Below, in pieces: positions 31,272-44,204 of a DNA stretch of 64,000 bases. A program made the position numbers and the translations under genes. The stretch spans positions 81,742,315 through 81,806,314 of the forward strand of contig NC_092628.1 of assembly GCF_039555335.1 (NCBI RefSeq), read 5' to 3'. Below the pieces are notes generated by a model that had not been told where the DNA came from, did not search any database, and worked only from the letters and a program-made list of their open reading frames with translations. Origin of the DNA: Amphiura filiformis (taxonomy: Eukaryota > Echinodermata > Ophiuroidea > Amphilepidida > Amphiuridae). Position 1 is the first letter of the stretch. Each line of letters opens with the position of its first letter.

Positions 31272-32363
31272 CCCGGGGGTGCCAGTTGAACCGTCAATGA
31301 AGTCATCACCGACCAAAATTTCGCGGTAAAAGGGTATCTTTTACGAATAGGCCACGACGCGCGCGGGACGCGAAAAGGGTCTCAATAATTTTGGTGTTTT
31401 CTGGAAAAAAGGGTACCTTTTTTACAATAGATATGTCGGAGTTTTGGGTTCATGAAAAATCAAAGTCCAGCATTTGACGTCAGCCGCTGTTTTCGTTCCT
31501 GATTGTAAACAACTTCTTACTTCCGGGTCTGTAAGTGTAATATATTAGTCTTGTGCCGGTATGCCCGGTCTTGTACCATGATTAAAACTCGGTGATGTTT
31601 GTGCATGCTGCCGAGCGGGCTGCGTAGAGACGGGCGTAGAGACTACGAATTTTGTACAAGGTACAGATACTGTGTAATCGGAATGGATTACGACATACGT
31701 TTGACTGCTGAACCAGATATGACAGGAACCATGCCATTTGGAAATCGTGAAGTGACATTTGCCATCGCTGTTTGTCACCCGCGCAAAACCGAAGTTAAAC
31801 GGGGGAAAAAAAGTGCTCAAAAAAAGGATCATACACCACAAATGACCAAGATGGATTATACATCATGCAAAAGTATTGTGAATTTAATATGGTTCATGTA
31901 TTTATTGCCAAGAATAGGAAATAAAACTTTTCCACTACAAATAACCTGTTGGTGTATGATCTTCCCAGGATGTACTTGTACTAATTGGATACCAATGAAA
32001 TGATTGCAGCTTGTTTGTTGTGTATGACCACAATTTTGTGTTAAGGATGATATTCCAGGCTATTTCATATTATAACAGAAATTGTATGTAAAGGGATTGG
32101 AAATACACTAGGTAAATATTGCCGGGAAATATTGCTTTCTACCTTCGTCAGTGAAAAGGGTCATTGGGACATGTAAGGTCAGTGATATGGGTACCTTTGT
32201 TTCCACCATGGCTGTGGTCAGTGATTTGGGTATCCTTTTTTCATAGCAGGTCAGTGGTAAGGGTTACCTTTCAGCCCTTGGGCATGTCAGTGTTTTGGGT
32301 GAAAAATAAAAGTGTCTGGTCAGTGATGACAACATGCAATGGTATATGAGTGGCACCCCCGGG
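31272..32363. mobile_element. CCCGGGGG-ended element, 1092 bp, 8-bp duplication
   Basis: Ends CCCGGGGGTGCCA and TGGCACCCCCGGG are perfect inverted repeats of 13 bp; GAGAAATG lies on both sides (31264-31271, 32364-32371). Interior has repeated AAAAGGGTATC/GTCAGTGATATGGGTA words. No transposase was seen, so it is non-autonomous. A reading frame at 31599-32003 lies inside without recognisable domains. Confidence 0.83.
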
Positions 32364-32371
32364 GAGAAATG

Positions 32372-35300
32372 GCAAAATGTTAACCTTTGGTGCCCTAAAG
32401 GTCAGCAATGATCTAAAAAAACTCAACCGAGGACATCCACGGGACACACCATACTTTTTATATGCCTGCCCTAACAAACTTGGACATTCAATGCAGCTTT
32501 GCAGTTTAGCTGATTCTGGCAACCGAGGACTTCCTCTTGGTTGCAGCTGTGTTCCTTTTAGGTGGTAAAAAGTTAGATCAAGGTCCATGGTTACAGGTCT
32601 TTGCAAACGTTTATGCACACCCCATAAACCATACACATACCACCGATAATTGCAGCCCAACACCCACATAACGATGCCACATTCATGTTCTCCATCGCAC
32701 TTTGTGTACATATTTTCACCACCAACCAGGGATTTTGTCCTAGACTACTTTTTTCTTATTTTGCATGAACCTGGAACATTTTGGTATTTATACACATCTG
32801 TATTTGTTACATCTCTGATAGTATTATATACATACAGTACTTTTAGTTTATTCCTTTCAAACTGTGCATATGGGATACAGGCTCAATCAGACAAATAGTT
32901 CACTCAGTAAAACAAACATAATTTAAAGCCATAATGTGTGATTTGCTTCACAGCGATGCCCTCAATTTTACTAGGATTTCTACTTTTTGCATAATTATGC
33001 CCAGTGGTGTACTAAAATACCACATAAACGACTAAACCTGAAGTGCTTTAACAACAGTAAAATATAACTTTTTATATTAAAACCGGGGATACCCGGTTTT
33101 ATTCAGAGTTCACCTATCGAGTGCTTGCTAACATGTCTCATGGATGTCAGCTTATGTGTACACACGTCGAGCGTGATGCTCCGTGCAGTATTACTTGTAA
33201 TACGATCGGCGAGCGTAGTTCACACATTGTAGTAGACTATGTCATAGTCGAAATTTGATTTAAATAAAGATATGTTATTATTAATCATGATGAACGCATC
33301 TTGTTGGAACTCAAAATTATACTGATGTGTATTATAATTAATAGTAAAATGGTCATAAAGAGTTTATATAATTAGTGACAGTAAAAGTAAGTATACTTAT
33401 GTTATTGAATGCAACATATCTTGCATAATGGCTCACTTTAATACTGAACAATTGTGATTTATGATTCTGACTATGTACTTTTAAGCAGAACTTTACCCCG
33501 GGACTTCGTTCTCTAAAAGCGCCGCATTCCATATATAGTTGTGTACCATGTATAGTTATTGGTAATGGCACGTGCCTGGAGGATTAAAACAATAACAAGA
33601 TCTGGGCGACCAATCACAAGCCAGATTCATTTAAAGATGCATTACATCATGGCCAATTTTAGTTAGACCAGAAATTGGCCTAGCTTTACATAGAGACCCA
33701 TGTTAAAAATGACCGCAAGTCAAAGTAAGTAGTCCACTTGGGAAGCTAACAAACGGAGGGAGTACTGTGACTGAAAAGATCAGATGTGAAAATCTATCAA
33801 TTGCACACAAATAAATACAAATCGCAGTTTTATGCTTAAATGTAATAGCCAGAGTATGCAAAATGGGCAAGTGGACTACAGAGAAGTCTAGCATTGTAGG
33901 CGCTGGAATGAAATCGCAATTTTCGTTGTTATACCTCATTTGTTTGGCTCGAATTTAAAATGTGATAATGTGATCAGTGAAAAAAAACATTATTGCTGTA
34001 AGATAGGGTTACATTTGCCAGGCCTGCATTTTTTGGCTGGGGGACCCCTGTATTGGCCCCAACTTGGCCCCAATCAGAAATCAATAATTTTGAGCAATTA
34101 TGTAAAAGTGCAAATACTGAATTACTGTTTAAAAAACATTTAAGATAAGGTTACATTTGTCAGACCAGCTTTTTTGGACACCCTGTATTTTAAATTGCTC
34201 AATAATAATAATAACATGTGATCAGCTCAATTCATTACCAGGGCATACTAGTCTGCCAGGGAGTTAAGATAAGCCAACATTTTTAAAACTAAATTTGAAG
34301 TCCAGGCTCTGGACCAAAAGTATTGTTATAGTTGACTTGGATATCTTACTCTTTTCAATATGAAAATATAATACTATACCAGATGCAGGAGCAGATGTTA
34401 GTGTTGAATGACAGACTGACAGTACTGGGTTCCTTCCATTGAAGCTGCTTAAAATAGCTTTCCTCTGTGTATAAGCCCCAACACCATAAATTTGTTGTAC
34501 ACTTTATTATTGCTCTCACTGAATTATGAAAAGCTATTTGAATGTTGTTCTCATGTGTGCATCGTTTAGTCATCAACTTGTGAGTGTAAACTACATGATT
34601 GCTGCTACTTTATCATTAAAGTGATATACTTTCATTGAAGTGCTATGTACTTTTATTGAAAAATTAATTAAAATTATTAAAACAACATTGTAACATTTGC
34701 CGAGGACATCATACATACACAATGTATACATGACTCACACTTGCATATGTTTATATGTACACGGCTTACATGATGTTCAACATAACGCATCAAACTAATC
34801 GACCTCAATAATGATCAACACACTGGTGATACAAGAGCTGAAATCAAACATTGATTTTCTTTGTTTTACCTCATTAATGTGGCTCAAACTAGAACTGGCT
34901 CAGTTCCCTCTGATCGCGACACCCGATAGCGAGTGCAAAGCGCGAGAGGCGAACGCGAAGCATGAGAATGAGCGCGCCAGAGGGCGAGCGGTGGTTTTAG
35001 GAGTTGGATTGTCATCTGCATGGTACAGTACTGAGCACGTAACTAGTGCTAGCTCAAACATGAAAACTAACAGTTTATACAACCAAAAAAATAAAATAAA
35101 TACAAATCTATTTTGTATGGAAATTTTACAATATATTGCTTTACTACCCCTTATTTAAAGATTTTTTTGAAGAAGTTGCAAGTAACCTGGTAACTGAATA
35201 GTCAGGTTGACTATGATATTATATAGCACTCATCCAGTGCTGGATGTGACAGACCCTCTCTGACAATAACCAATAGCACTCCAGTCACCACGGGGTCGAG

Positions 35301-37923
35301 TAGCTGCTTCTCAGCCATGTGTATTTGACGGCATCATGGATAGAGGAACCGAGTCAGTTCTTATTCTAATTCAAACTTATTTTGGATTCAGATAAGCATT
35401 CCCTGTGCATTCTTATATTATATATCCCATGAAGTTGTTCTCAAATGCACAAATTTTAAATATTCCGATTTCCCACTTTTCATTTCAAATGTTTTGTTTG
35501 TATTTTCCACCCACCCCTCTTTGGCCACCCCTGGTGATACATAGCTTGGTCCCTACCAGTGTGTCTGCGAAGACCATCAACATTCTAACCATACCAACGC
35601 TTGTAAGGAAGTACTACCATCTGTCACATGACACATTTGTGATGCATTATTTTTGCAGTTTTAAAGGTAGCATAAAATATAAACACAGAGTGATATTATA
35701 TTTTGTACATGTATGTATATTATCAGAAATATTTCTTTTAAAAACAAAATGCTTCAATATAATACTTTCTGAACAAAACGGTTCAATATAATATTTCCCG
35801 ATCAATTTGGATAATTCATGTTTACATTTCATTCCAAGAATTCCATCCTTGTGATCATTTATAAGCCGGGGGCAAAGAGATAACATAGGGATGGCAAAGA
35901 GTGAAGTGTCATTAAAATGACTAAAAGTGGGACAAAATTTGACAAATGATGATGAAAATTTGGCCATGCCCCCTCACACAAAATAGCTGGCTACGTTGCT
36001 GCTTGTGATGCATGCTGAATTTATTAGGCCAGTGAAAGTCCCAGAGGATGATTTAAGGAAGCCCCATCATGCACTGCAAAAGTGTTATCACTATAGTTTC
36101 AACTGACACTTTACTTCTCAAATCCCATTGAACTCTGTGCAAAAGATGTTGTTTTAGAATTGTGCGTGTGTCATTATTACTTGGTCTATTTCAGAACAAA
36201 AGTGATGTGTGTTTCAAGGATAATTCACACCTTCTGTAGATAACATAAAATGTGAAATCGACTAGCATCTTCACAGCGTTTTTTATGTTAATATAACTGT
36301 ACAAATTCAAGTTAAATCATGCACGTGCAGTACGTCTATATGCATTGGGCGAGTAGTGGTGTCATGTTCGCTCACACAGCTATGCTAACCGCAAGTAACA
36401 TAGTGGAATGTTGGGAAGTGCTTAAATCATCCTCTGTGAAAGTCCAGTCCTTGTTTATTTCCAACTGTGTTGTAGCAACTACATGGTGGCCAGAGCTGAA
36501 ATCATTATTTCATTAAGTTTAACGATGTAATTCTGTGAGTATTGTGCAAAAATGTAAAATATTGAAATATTGTACAATATTCTTACCTAAAAATATATTA
36601 TGCATTGGGAAACAAGAAACAAGATTCCCATGTGCTTTAGATAAACATATCATTCTTGTTGTTCCCTTCCTTCATTCCCTTGTCAGTACCTTCATTTTCT
36701 ATTTTAGTAGCAAAATGGTAATGATGGTAACAAAATGGTAGCAACAAATATTTTGATACTGCAAGTTATTACATATCGTGACCTCAATTTTAGATTTTAA
36801 TGCTCTTGACATTTTCCACAATCAAATATTTTTTGTAAATTATAGCTGCTGATCAGATTCACTTTAAAAATTCAAAATTGTTTCATATTACAACAAAAAC
36901 TGCAATTCAGCTATTGCAATTGAAACAAAACAAGGAAACAAAGAAATGTCAATTCAATCCTTGAGCTCCTGGGGACTGCACTACAAATTATAAAGCATCA
37001 TTTATTAGCATGTTCAATAAGGACTGAAAAAATAAATTGGTATGTCTCAAAGTTGCCACGCACATCCGTTTTGTTTCGGAGAAATTGGCCAGTTTAATTT
37101 GTTTTTCCGGTTACAAAATATCTGTAAAAATATGTTAATAAGCATTTTATTGGAAGAATAAGCCCAATCGCCATTGTGACTTCCGGTTTTTGAGAGCACT
37201 TTTAGGACACTTTGACCTCTGACATATCGGGGAAATTGCTCTAATTATTATTTATTTATCTATTATTGTAAAAATGTTATCATTAAAAATATTTAAATAA
37301 TCAATTTATATAACAAATATATTTTTTGGATTTGTTTTTATTCTAGTAAAACTTTTTAAAATTATTTTTGTATGCACAAAAACCAATATTTCTGAATTTT
37401 CGCGATAGGTCAAAGGACAAACTGTCCTAAAAATGCAAAAACTGTCCCACAATGCATTGCAAACTTCTAATGCCGATTTGGCTTATTGTGTGATTGTGTA
37501 ATTTTAAGTGTTATTATTAGTAAAAATATTTCATTTTTTGTATTAGAATGTAAGTTTTGAAAATTTCAAGTACAAGCCATCTCAAACCGATTTTGATGAA
37601 GTTTTAGTTAAAATTTTTTTAAATCTTCGCAAGCTTTGAGAAGAATTTTGTAATGACTGAATGGTCATTTTATGTATAAATTGCATTAATGTTGCAAGAA
37701 GACATCTACCAAATAATGTAGAGATTAATACAATGAATGATGACATTGCATAAGACGGGAAATTTGTGTTGTAATGTTTTGTCCAAGTTGCGTCCAAGTT
37801 TACAAGAACACACACAAATCCATAACATTAACATTTGGAATCAGCAAAAATATTTCAACAATATATGGCCACATTATTTATTTGGAAAGTTTGGAACATG
37901 TGTCTGAAATAGCATCAGCAATG
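32372..37923. other. Intergenic, no gene seen
   Basis: No exon with splice and family support. Small items: a TTAAAGCCATAATGTGTGATTT repeat start at 32923, a hairpin AAAACCGGG-GATA-CCCGGTTTT at 33079-33100, and two ~35-bp related words (AAGATAGGGTTACATTTGCCAG near 34000 and AAGATAAGGTTACATTTGTCAG near 34143). Open frames of 60-130 codons here look random. Confidence 0.5.
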
Positions 37924-37931
37924 CTTTTGCT

Positions 37932-38098
37932 CAGGACCGTAGCAAGGTTGAAAAATGTGGGGCGCCCATCACAAATGTGGGGCGCCAAATGACAAATATA
38001 TGCCCAAATTGAAATAAAGATTTAAGAAAAACATAACAAATTTCTCAAAAAGTGGGGCGGCCATGGCATCCCCGGCCGCCCCGCTTGCTAAGGCCCTG
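37932..38098. mobile_element. hAT-type MITE B, 167 bp
   Basis: Left CAGGACCGTAGCAAGG and right CTTGCTAAGGCCCTG are imperfect inverted repeats. CTTTTGCT flanks it exactly (37924-37931, 38099-38106). Interior has GGGGCGCC and GGGGCGGCC. Confidence 0.83.
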
Positions 38099-38106
38099 CT
38101 TTTGCT

Positions 38107-39295
38107 GGTTTATAGCAAAAACGGTTTAGACTAAAAGAGAACATGAAAGGGTTTTTGAACCAATTTTTGATGTATTTAGCCTAACTTTAAAATAATATAG
38201 GCCTAAAAGGAATCTTAATGGATCACAATTTTTTTTCATTGGTTAAAATTATGTCAGACATTCATCACTAAAATTTTCACTCCAAAACATCTTTGATTTC
38301 TTTAAATAGTTTTTTATTATGATAATTGAATTCTGCGAGCCTATATACTGTATGCAAAAAAAAAAGTTAGTAACCTTATAGTAGTCAAATTGATAGTTGA
38401 TGACATTATTTATGTTTTTATATATGATGTTATATTTGCAATTGGAATCATTATTTTCTCTGAAAAAGTGATCAATGATACAAATAAAGCAACAAAAAAA
38501 TCACAATTAAAGGAACCGTATGTCATGAAAGGTCTTGTATCCTGTAATTTGCAAACATTTACATTTCAGGTTACCATTTCAACTGTAATAGACACACAGA
38601 AGTTTAGAAATTGAGTTGCTCTTTGTAAATTGAGTTGTTCTTTGTAATTTTGATAACATGTGTATAAATATTAAAACAAGATAATCCAGAGGTCACTCAC
38701 CACACATGACACCAGATATGAATTTCAATTTCAAACCCACACACCCTCTGCAGAAGATTTCACTGGCATGCATCTTTAGGATGTTCAATCCATCTGGAAA
38801 TGTAGGCTGCTTGTATTTGAAATTCTAGTTTTCCAGCAGCAGTTGAGGAAATTGATAAAATCCTGATAAGATCAAAAAATAAATTGTTTGCTTGTCCATA
38901 GATTACTTTCGGAAGTTATTGGGTCGGTTGGTTGGGAAAAGTCTTTTTTTTTTCTTATATCTTTTTTTCCAAGTATCAAAAGTATAATGGGCAGACTTAA
39001 AATACTGCATTTTTAAGTTCAACAATGTTTTACTGGTGTAGACACTGAGGATGATAATGTGAAATATTGAAACCCTCTGCCAGGTATGACTGCAGTGGAA
39101 ACATGTAGGAAATGGTATTTTATAATATTTCTTTTATATCTTCAGTTTTTCAAATGAAAATATCATGACTTTTTTGGGAAAATTGTAAAAAAAAATGTTC
39201 AAAAAAAGAGTTCTAAGGTCGGGACTGCTGAGATGGTCAGTCGGACGAGGACAAGCAAGCAACTTTCTGGGGCCTAAATTGTGCACAATTTGGCC
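38107..39295. other. Intergenic, no gene seen
   Basis: A+T-rich; nothing recognised beyond short homopolymers. Confidence 0.5.
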
Positions 39296-40358
39296 TAATA
39301 CACACTTAAAACTACGGGGTCAAAAAATGACCCAAACGGGGTCATTTTTGACCCCAGCATAGTTATCAACTAAACACCATACCACTACCGGGGTCATTTT
39401 GACCCCATTGGTCGGGTCATTGCAATGACTACGATTTGGGTCAAATAGTAACCCCATTGGGGTCAAAATATTACCACATTTCGGGGTCAAATGAAATGAC
39501 CCCTTCAAAAGGGTTGCCTTATTGGGTTACTTAATGACCTCATTTCGGGGTCAAATGAAATGACCCATTTAAAAGGGTTGTTTTATAGGGTTACTCAATA
39601 ACCACATTTAGGGGTTGTTTGGATTTTTTTAGTAGGCCTATGGTCATGCTGGTCCCACAAGAGGACATAAGTGTGTTTCTGCACAGAGAAAGCATTACAT
39701 AAACAGCAAACTGCAAAATGCATCTGTGTATCACACTCACACACAGTCAGTCATCGCCTATGACAGTTCACGTATTATAAGCTTACATGATATAAGCTTA
39801 TAACAACTGCAGCCAAGACACCAGCCACGACAGCATGAAATTGGAATGAATCTGCGTGCATAGACAAGGGTCTATATGCATCCTTGCAGTCTCACTTTTC
39901 AACTAACTTTTCATATTCCATCATGCAGACAAGCACACACGACAATCCGCTGAGCTGCACAATCAGAACAAATATGGCGCTGATGTGACCACGTGAGCCG
40001 ATGCACACCGTGTGTGCAAATAGTTCAAATGCAAGTCATTATAAAGTTGACAAATTGGGTAACTTCGGTCAAAAATTAGTTTTATTTATTAATCAACAAA
40101 CATTAATTGCAGCTCATGTTTAAACTCATTTATGAATTGAGATTTTCAAAGCGGAAGATTGAAACTGATATCAATGCGCGACGATATCGGCAAAATGACC
40201 ACTAAGTTTTTGACCACGTTCGTGCGTGGCTAAAATGACCTCGTGAATGTGGTCAAATTAAAACAGTACAACCCCCTTGAAGGGTCAAAACAACCCCAAA
40301 CGTGGTCAATTCAAAATGACCACGGAAAATATAACCCCGTAGTTTTTAGTGTGTATTA
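39296..40358. mobile_element. 1.06-kb inverted-repeat element full of GGGGTCA
   Basis: Ends TAATACACACTTAAAACTAC and GTAGTTTTTAGTGTGTATTA are inverted repeats extending about 25 bp. Interior arms carry many GGGGTCA/TGACCCC words and a twofold ~65-bp direct repeat (GGGGTCAAATGAAATGACCC at about 39483 and 39546). No coding frame. Target duplication unclear because the ends themselves are TA-rich. Confidence 0.75.
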
Positions 40359-40439
40359 GACAAATTGGTTTGGGATTACAAAATCTTTCACACCTTTTCC
40401 ACTTTCTTCGTAAGAAGGGTCCCACATTTACAGAAAGTC

Positions 40440-40650
40440 GGCATCAATAAAATTGCGACCCCTCTATTTCGGCAACAAAAATTTTATGACCCGCCACCAC
40501 CGATATACCTTACCCCCTAAACAGGCTAAAATTGTATTGAAATCAGTCTTCTTGAATAAACACACTAGTATCTGTGGTCATCTTGTGACTCCCTACATTT
40601 TCGTCATCAAAATATTTATGACCCCCATACAATGATAGCCCCCTTATAAT
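40440..40650 (+). repeat. Dispersed repeat shared with 8.7 kb
   Basis: ATCAGTCTTCTTGAAT, GTCATCTTGTGACTCCCTAC and TATGACCCCCATA match 8670-8815 in order. Confidence 0.6.
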
Positions 40651-41575
40651 GGATGAAAATGGTTGGATCTGGACTAATTTAAAATGTTGAAATTGGTTGG
40701 AATTACAAAGCTTCCACAGTGAGGGTGTGTGTGGTTTTCAAATGGAACAGCCCAGTGATCACCCTATACATGCCATGCACTATGGACCACAAATTATTGC
40801 CTCATCCCAATGACAGTAGTTTAATTAAACAATCATAATGCAAAAATAATTTGACCTCAAGTTGCAGAGTATGAGTTTTTGTACCCACATCTTCAAATTT
40901 CATTCAGTGAATGTACAAAAGCATTGGGGTTACTGGACTGTGCCCTGATAGATGAGTATGTTGTGGATCCTTGTGATCCATTGATTGTAGCTACAGCACA
41001 AGACATTTCTTTATTGTTTTAACTGAAAGATTATCGGCTTATGCATACATGATTATAATTGCAATGATAGCTTCTTCATTAACCTTTATTGGTGTCAGGA
41101 GTTGTTACATGCCTTATGACATATAAGATTTATTTTGAGCAATTTTAACTGCAATTTGATAATTTTGTTTTTATATAAAAGTACAAACTATATACACTTT
41201 TTACACTGAAAAAAGAAAGATAAGAAGTAGACACACATTGTACTAAATTATATAATTATGTTAGCGTGCCAGAAGTGGGCAAGTGCAATAGCTGTCCATC
41301 AAACATTTGGCAATTTACACAATATATTGTGCTAGTCATGGCAGCTATTGCACTTACCCACTTTTAGCACTGAGCAGGTGATATAGTCTGCTCCACTCAG
41401 GCCAAGACAGAAATTTTCAATTGGAGATGTAAGCAAAAATAAGAAGCAAGAGAATTGTAGGAAAATGGACATTTGAAAGACTAACATCACCATGCACTAT
41501 TCAAGCATATTACAAGTATCATGGCTATAGATACAACGTTCTTCTGAATTGCAACAATCTCTTACAAAATGATAA
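40651..41575. other. Intergenic, no gene seen
   Basis: Unique-looking A+T-rich DNA. A possible inverted pair AGTGGGCAAGTGCAATAGCTG (41274) and CAGCTATTGCACTTACCCACT (41341) suggests another small fold-back of about 90 bp. Confidence 0.5.
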
Positions 41576-41583
41576 CCCAGGTC

Positions 41584-41840
41584 CAGGCCCGTACGCAGGG
41601 GGGGTGCGGGGGGTGCGTCGCACCCCCAAATTTGCCAAAGTGTACAAAAAGTCCCAAAATTTCAGAATTTGCGAGCGTAGCGAGTAAAAAAAATCAGGTT
41701 TTTTACGGGTTTTTTGTCAAAAAATGTCCAAATTTTGGGGAAAAAGTCCACTTTTCACAAAAATCGCGCCCCCCCTTGAGAAAAAGGTCCACTTTTTCAA
41801 AATCAGCACCCCCCCAAACAAAATCCTGCGTACGGGCCTG
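41584..41840. mobile_element. hAT-type MITE C, 257 bp
   Basis: Ends CAGGCCCGTACGCAGG and CCTGCGTACGGGCCTG are perfect 16-bp inverted repeats. CCCAGGTC flanks exactly (41576-41583, 41841-41848). Interior has AAAAAGTCCACTTTT, shared in type with 43054-43305. Confidence 0.9.
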
Positions 41841-41853
41841 CCCAGGTCTGAAT

Positions 41854-42071
41854 CAGTAGTGTCACCACAAGGGAGGGGGCATGTGGTGAAAATCTCCCCA
41901 GTCAGAACTCTTTCACCCCCAGATGTACACCAGTAAAATCCCAAAATTATGTAAAATAAATGTCCTCAGTTTTGTGTTAATTTTGCGCAAAATTGGTTGA
42001 TTTTGTTACCCCAAAAAATTCACTTTGCACCCCCCAAAAAAAAAAAAAAAAAAATCCTGGTGCCGCCACTG
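41854..42071. mobile_element. hAT-type MITE A, second copy, 218 bp
   Basis: Left CAGTAGTGTCACCAC and right GTGCCGCCACTG; GTCTGAAT flanks exactly (41846-41853, 42072-42079). Its target duplication overlaps that of the neighbouring MITE C by three bases, so the two insertions hit practically the same site. Same size and right end as 26324-26543. Confidence 0.87.
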
Positions 42072-42530
42072 GTCTGAATGGATCAGATCGGGCCACACTG
42101 TGCTTCCTGCCCCAACATATTTAGCCCTCAAAATGAATATCAATATGAATTTTTTTACAAATGAAAATATACTAGTAGCTTTTGTTGAAACAGGTTTCCA
42201 AGAGAATCAGCCCAAAAGTCATTAACCAGGGCACATTTTTGAAAGACAAAAAACACAGCACATGTTTTTTAGACAATTTGATTAGGACCTACATCACAAA
42301 CTTGCATGAAAGACTTTAAAAAATTTGAAAGAAAATCAAAACATTTTAAGCATTTTGATATAAGAAGATGGCCCGGGGAAGATGGCAGCTGACGGACAAA
42401 TTAAGCTTTAAGTCAGTTACAAATAAATAAATAACATGACATGGGGTAGGGCCTATGTGAATATCTATCCTGGAATCTATCAGGAATTACAAGGAAATAC
42501 CTGTACATAGCAAATCAGATCCCCTCTTAA

Positions 42531-42816
42531 TTGGGATATTCCATTTAAAATCCACACTACCCCTGTGGAAGATTTTGGAAATATCTTCCACAGGGGGAGT
42601 ACGGTATGTTTTTTAAATGTAATTAGTCCAGGTTTATCATTTTGAAACCCATACTCCCCTTGTATGCCTTTACCTTTATCTTCCACAACTGGAGTGAGTT
42701 TTTCAAATGGAAGTTACCCAACTGTCTATTCTATTTGAAACTCATACTCCCTCTGTGGAAGATATTTCCAAAATCTTCCACAGGAGTGGTGTGGATTTTA
42801 AATGGAATAGCCCATT
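42531..42816. mobile_element. MITE with long arms, TGGGNTATTCCA ends
   Basis: Left arm TTGGGATATTCCATTTAAAA, then CTGTGGAAGATTTTGGAAAT. Right arm is its inverse, ending TTTTAAATGGAATAGCCCATT; arms are about 70 bp. Interior has degenerate further copies of CTTCCACA. End words match 43861-44204. Confidence 0.8.
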
Positions 42817-43053
42817 GAATTCCTTTTTCCAGGTTTCCCACACTGCTAATACTACATGTAGCACTATATAAGTCTCTCCAAAAGAGATTGGACTTTGCTA
42901 TAGTTTCACCTTTAATGAGATGTTACTAATAGCATACTGGTGTTAGGCACTTTCACTCTAAACGGATATAACATAGGGATCATGTTGTTTCTTCAAATAC
43001 ATTGAAAATATACCTTGCTTGCCTTCATGGGATGTTTAAATAAAACATAAAAC

Positions 43054-43305
43054 TAGGCCCATATGCAGGATGTATTGGGATTGCAGGACCACAAAGTGGA
43101 CCTTTTACGAATAGAAAGTGTGGTTGCACACATTTTATTTTGTAAAAAGTGGACCTTGGCCCCCCATTTTTTTTTTTTTTTTTTAAACGCCTTATTACCA
43201 AAAAGTGGACTTTATCTCCTACTTTTGGATCTCTTTATTGAACAAACAAAAAATTGCAAAAGGTGAATATTTGGGGGTACAACCCCCTCCCTGCATATGG
43301 GCCTG
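43054..43305. mobile_element. hAT-type MITE C, second copy, 252 bp
   Basis: Ends TAGGCCCATATGCAGG and CCTGCATATGGGCCTG nearly perfect inverted repeats. CATAAAAC flanks exactly (43046-43053, 43306-43313). Related to 41584-41840 by end sequence and interior AAAAAGTGGAC words. Confidence 0.9.
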
Positions 43306-43860
43306 CATAAAACAGACTTGGTTTGTAGCCATTATCTACATTTTAAAACTAAATTTAAATTGGCTGCACAAACATACCAAAACTGATTTAAACCCGATTT
43401 TAAATGAGCAACAGACTATAAAGTATGGCAGTATTTGTTGTGTGGGAATTCTTTATAATGGGTAACAGTCCATGCCCCTAAATTTGCCACCTGACCCCCC
43501 CAAAAAAAAAAAGACACTCCACCACATTTTGGGGCCATCATTGCTTATTTGGTATTGATCAGGTAAAGATCTACTCAAGTGGAATGCCAACCATGAATAA
43601 ACGGATTCCACTATTTCTACACATAACCCTGAATCACTCTGACATAGATGTTACTCATACTATAGCTCTTATAAACTATGATAAAGTTCAGAAGAGGTTT
43701 GCAAAGTAAAGTTGCCTGCTCATAGCACTAATCGCCACTATGACTTGTTAAGGTACAGTACAGATAATTGCTACTCTAGTATATATATTAAAAGATGATT
43801 AATAAGTGATTATAGTATCTCCTTGACAGTATGGTGGATATACTTAACCACATCATCATA

Positions 43861-44204
43861 TTGGGCTATTCCAGAAAATAGATGCACACCCCCTATAGAG
43901 GAGTTCGGATATCCGGACTTTTTGTCCAGTCGTGACTGTTGGAAATCCAGACTTTTAAAGTGCCCAAAGGCAAAAAAATCCGCAGAACAATAGTTCAAAA
44001 TCAGAAATCCTCAATTTGAGAGCTCATTTTAACATTTCCGTGATTTTTCCTTCATTTGATTGGATTTCCAAGGTTTTTCCAGTAACATTGGCAACTGGAA
44101 TTCCAGTCGTTTTCAGAAAGCAGACTTGGAAATCCGGACATTTCTTTGATTGAAAATTTACTCCTCTATAGGGGGTGTGCACCTATTTTTTGGAATAGCC
44201 CATT
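43861..44204. mobile_element. MITE, TTGGGCTATTCCA ends
   Basis: Left arm TTGGGCTATTCCAGAAAATA, then GATGCACACCCCCTATAGAGGAG. Right arm is the inverse, CTCCTCTATAGGGGGTGTGC ending TGGAATAGCCCATT. Interior differs completely from 42531-42816 apart from the last ~13 bp, which suggests the same transposase mobilises different internal sequences. Confidence 0.8.

Noticed and set aside
31599..32003. 134-codon open frame
   Set aside because: Lies inside the 1092-bp inverted-repeat element and has no recognisable transposase or other domain.
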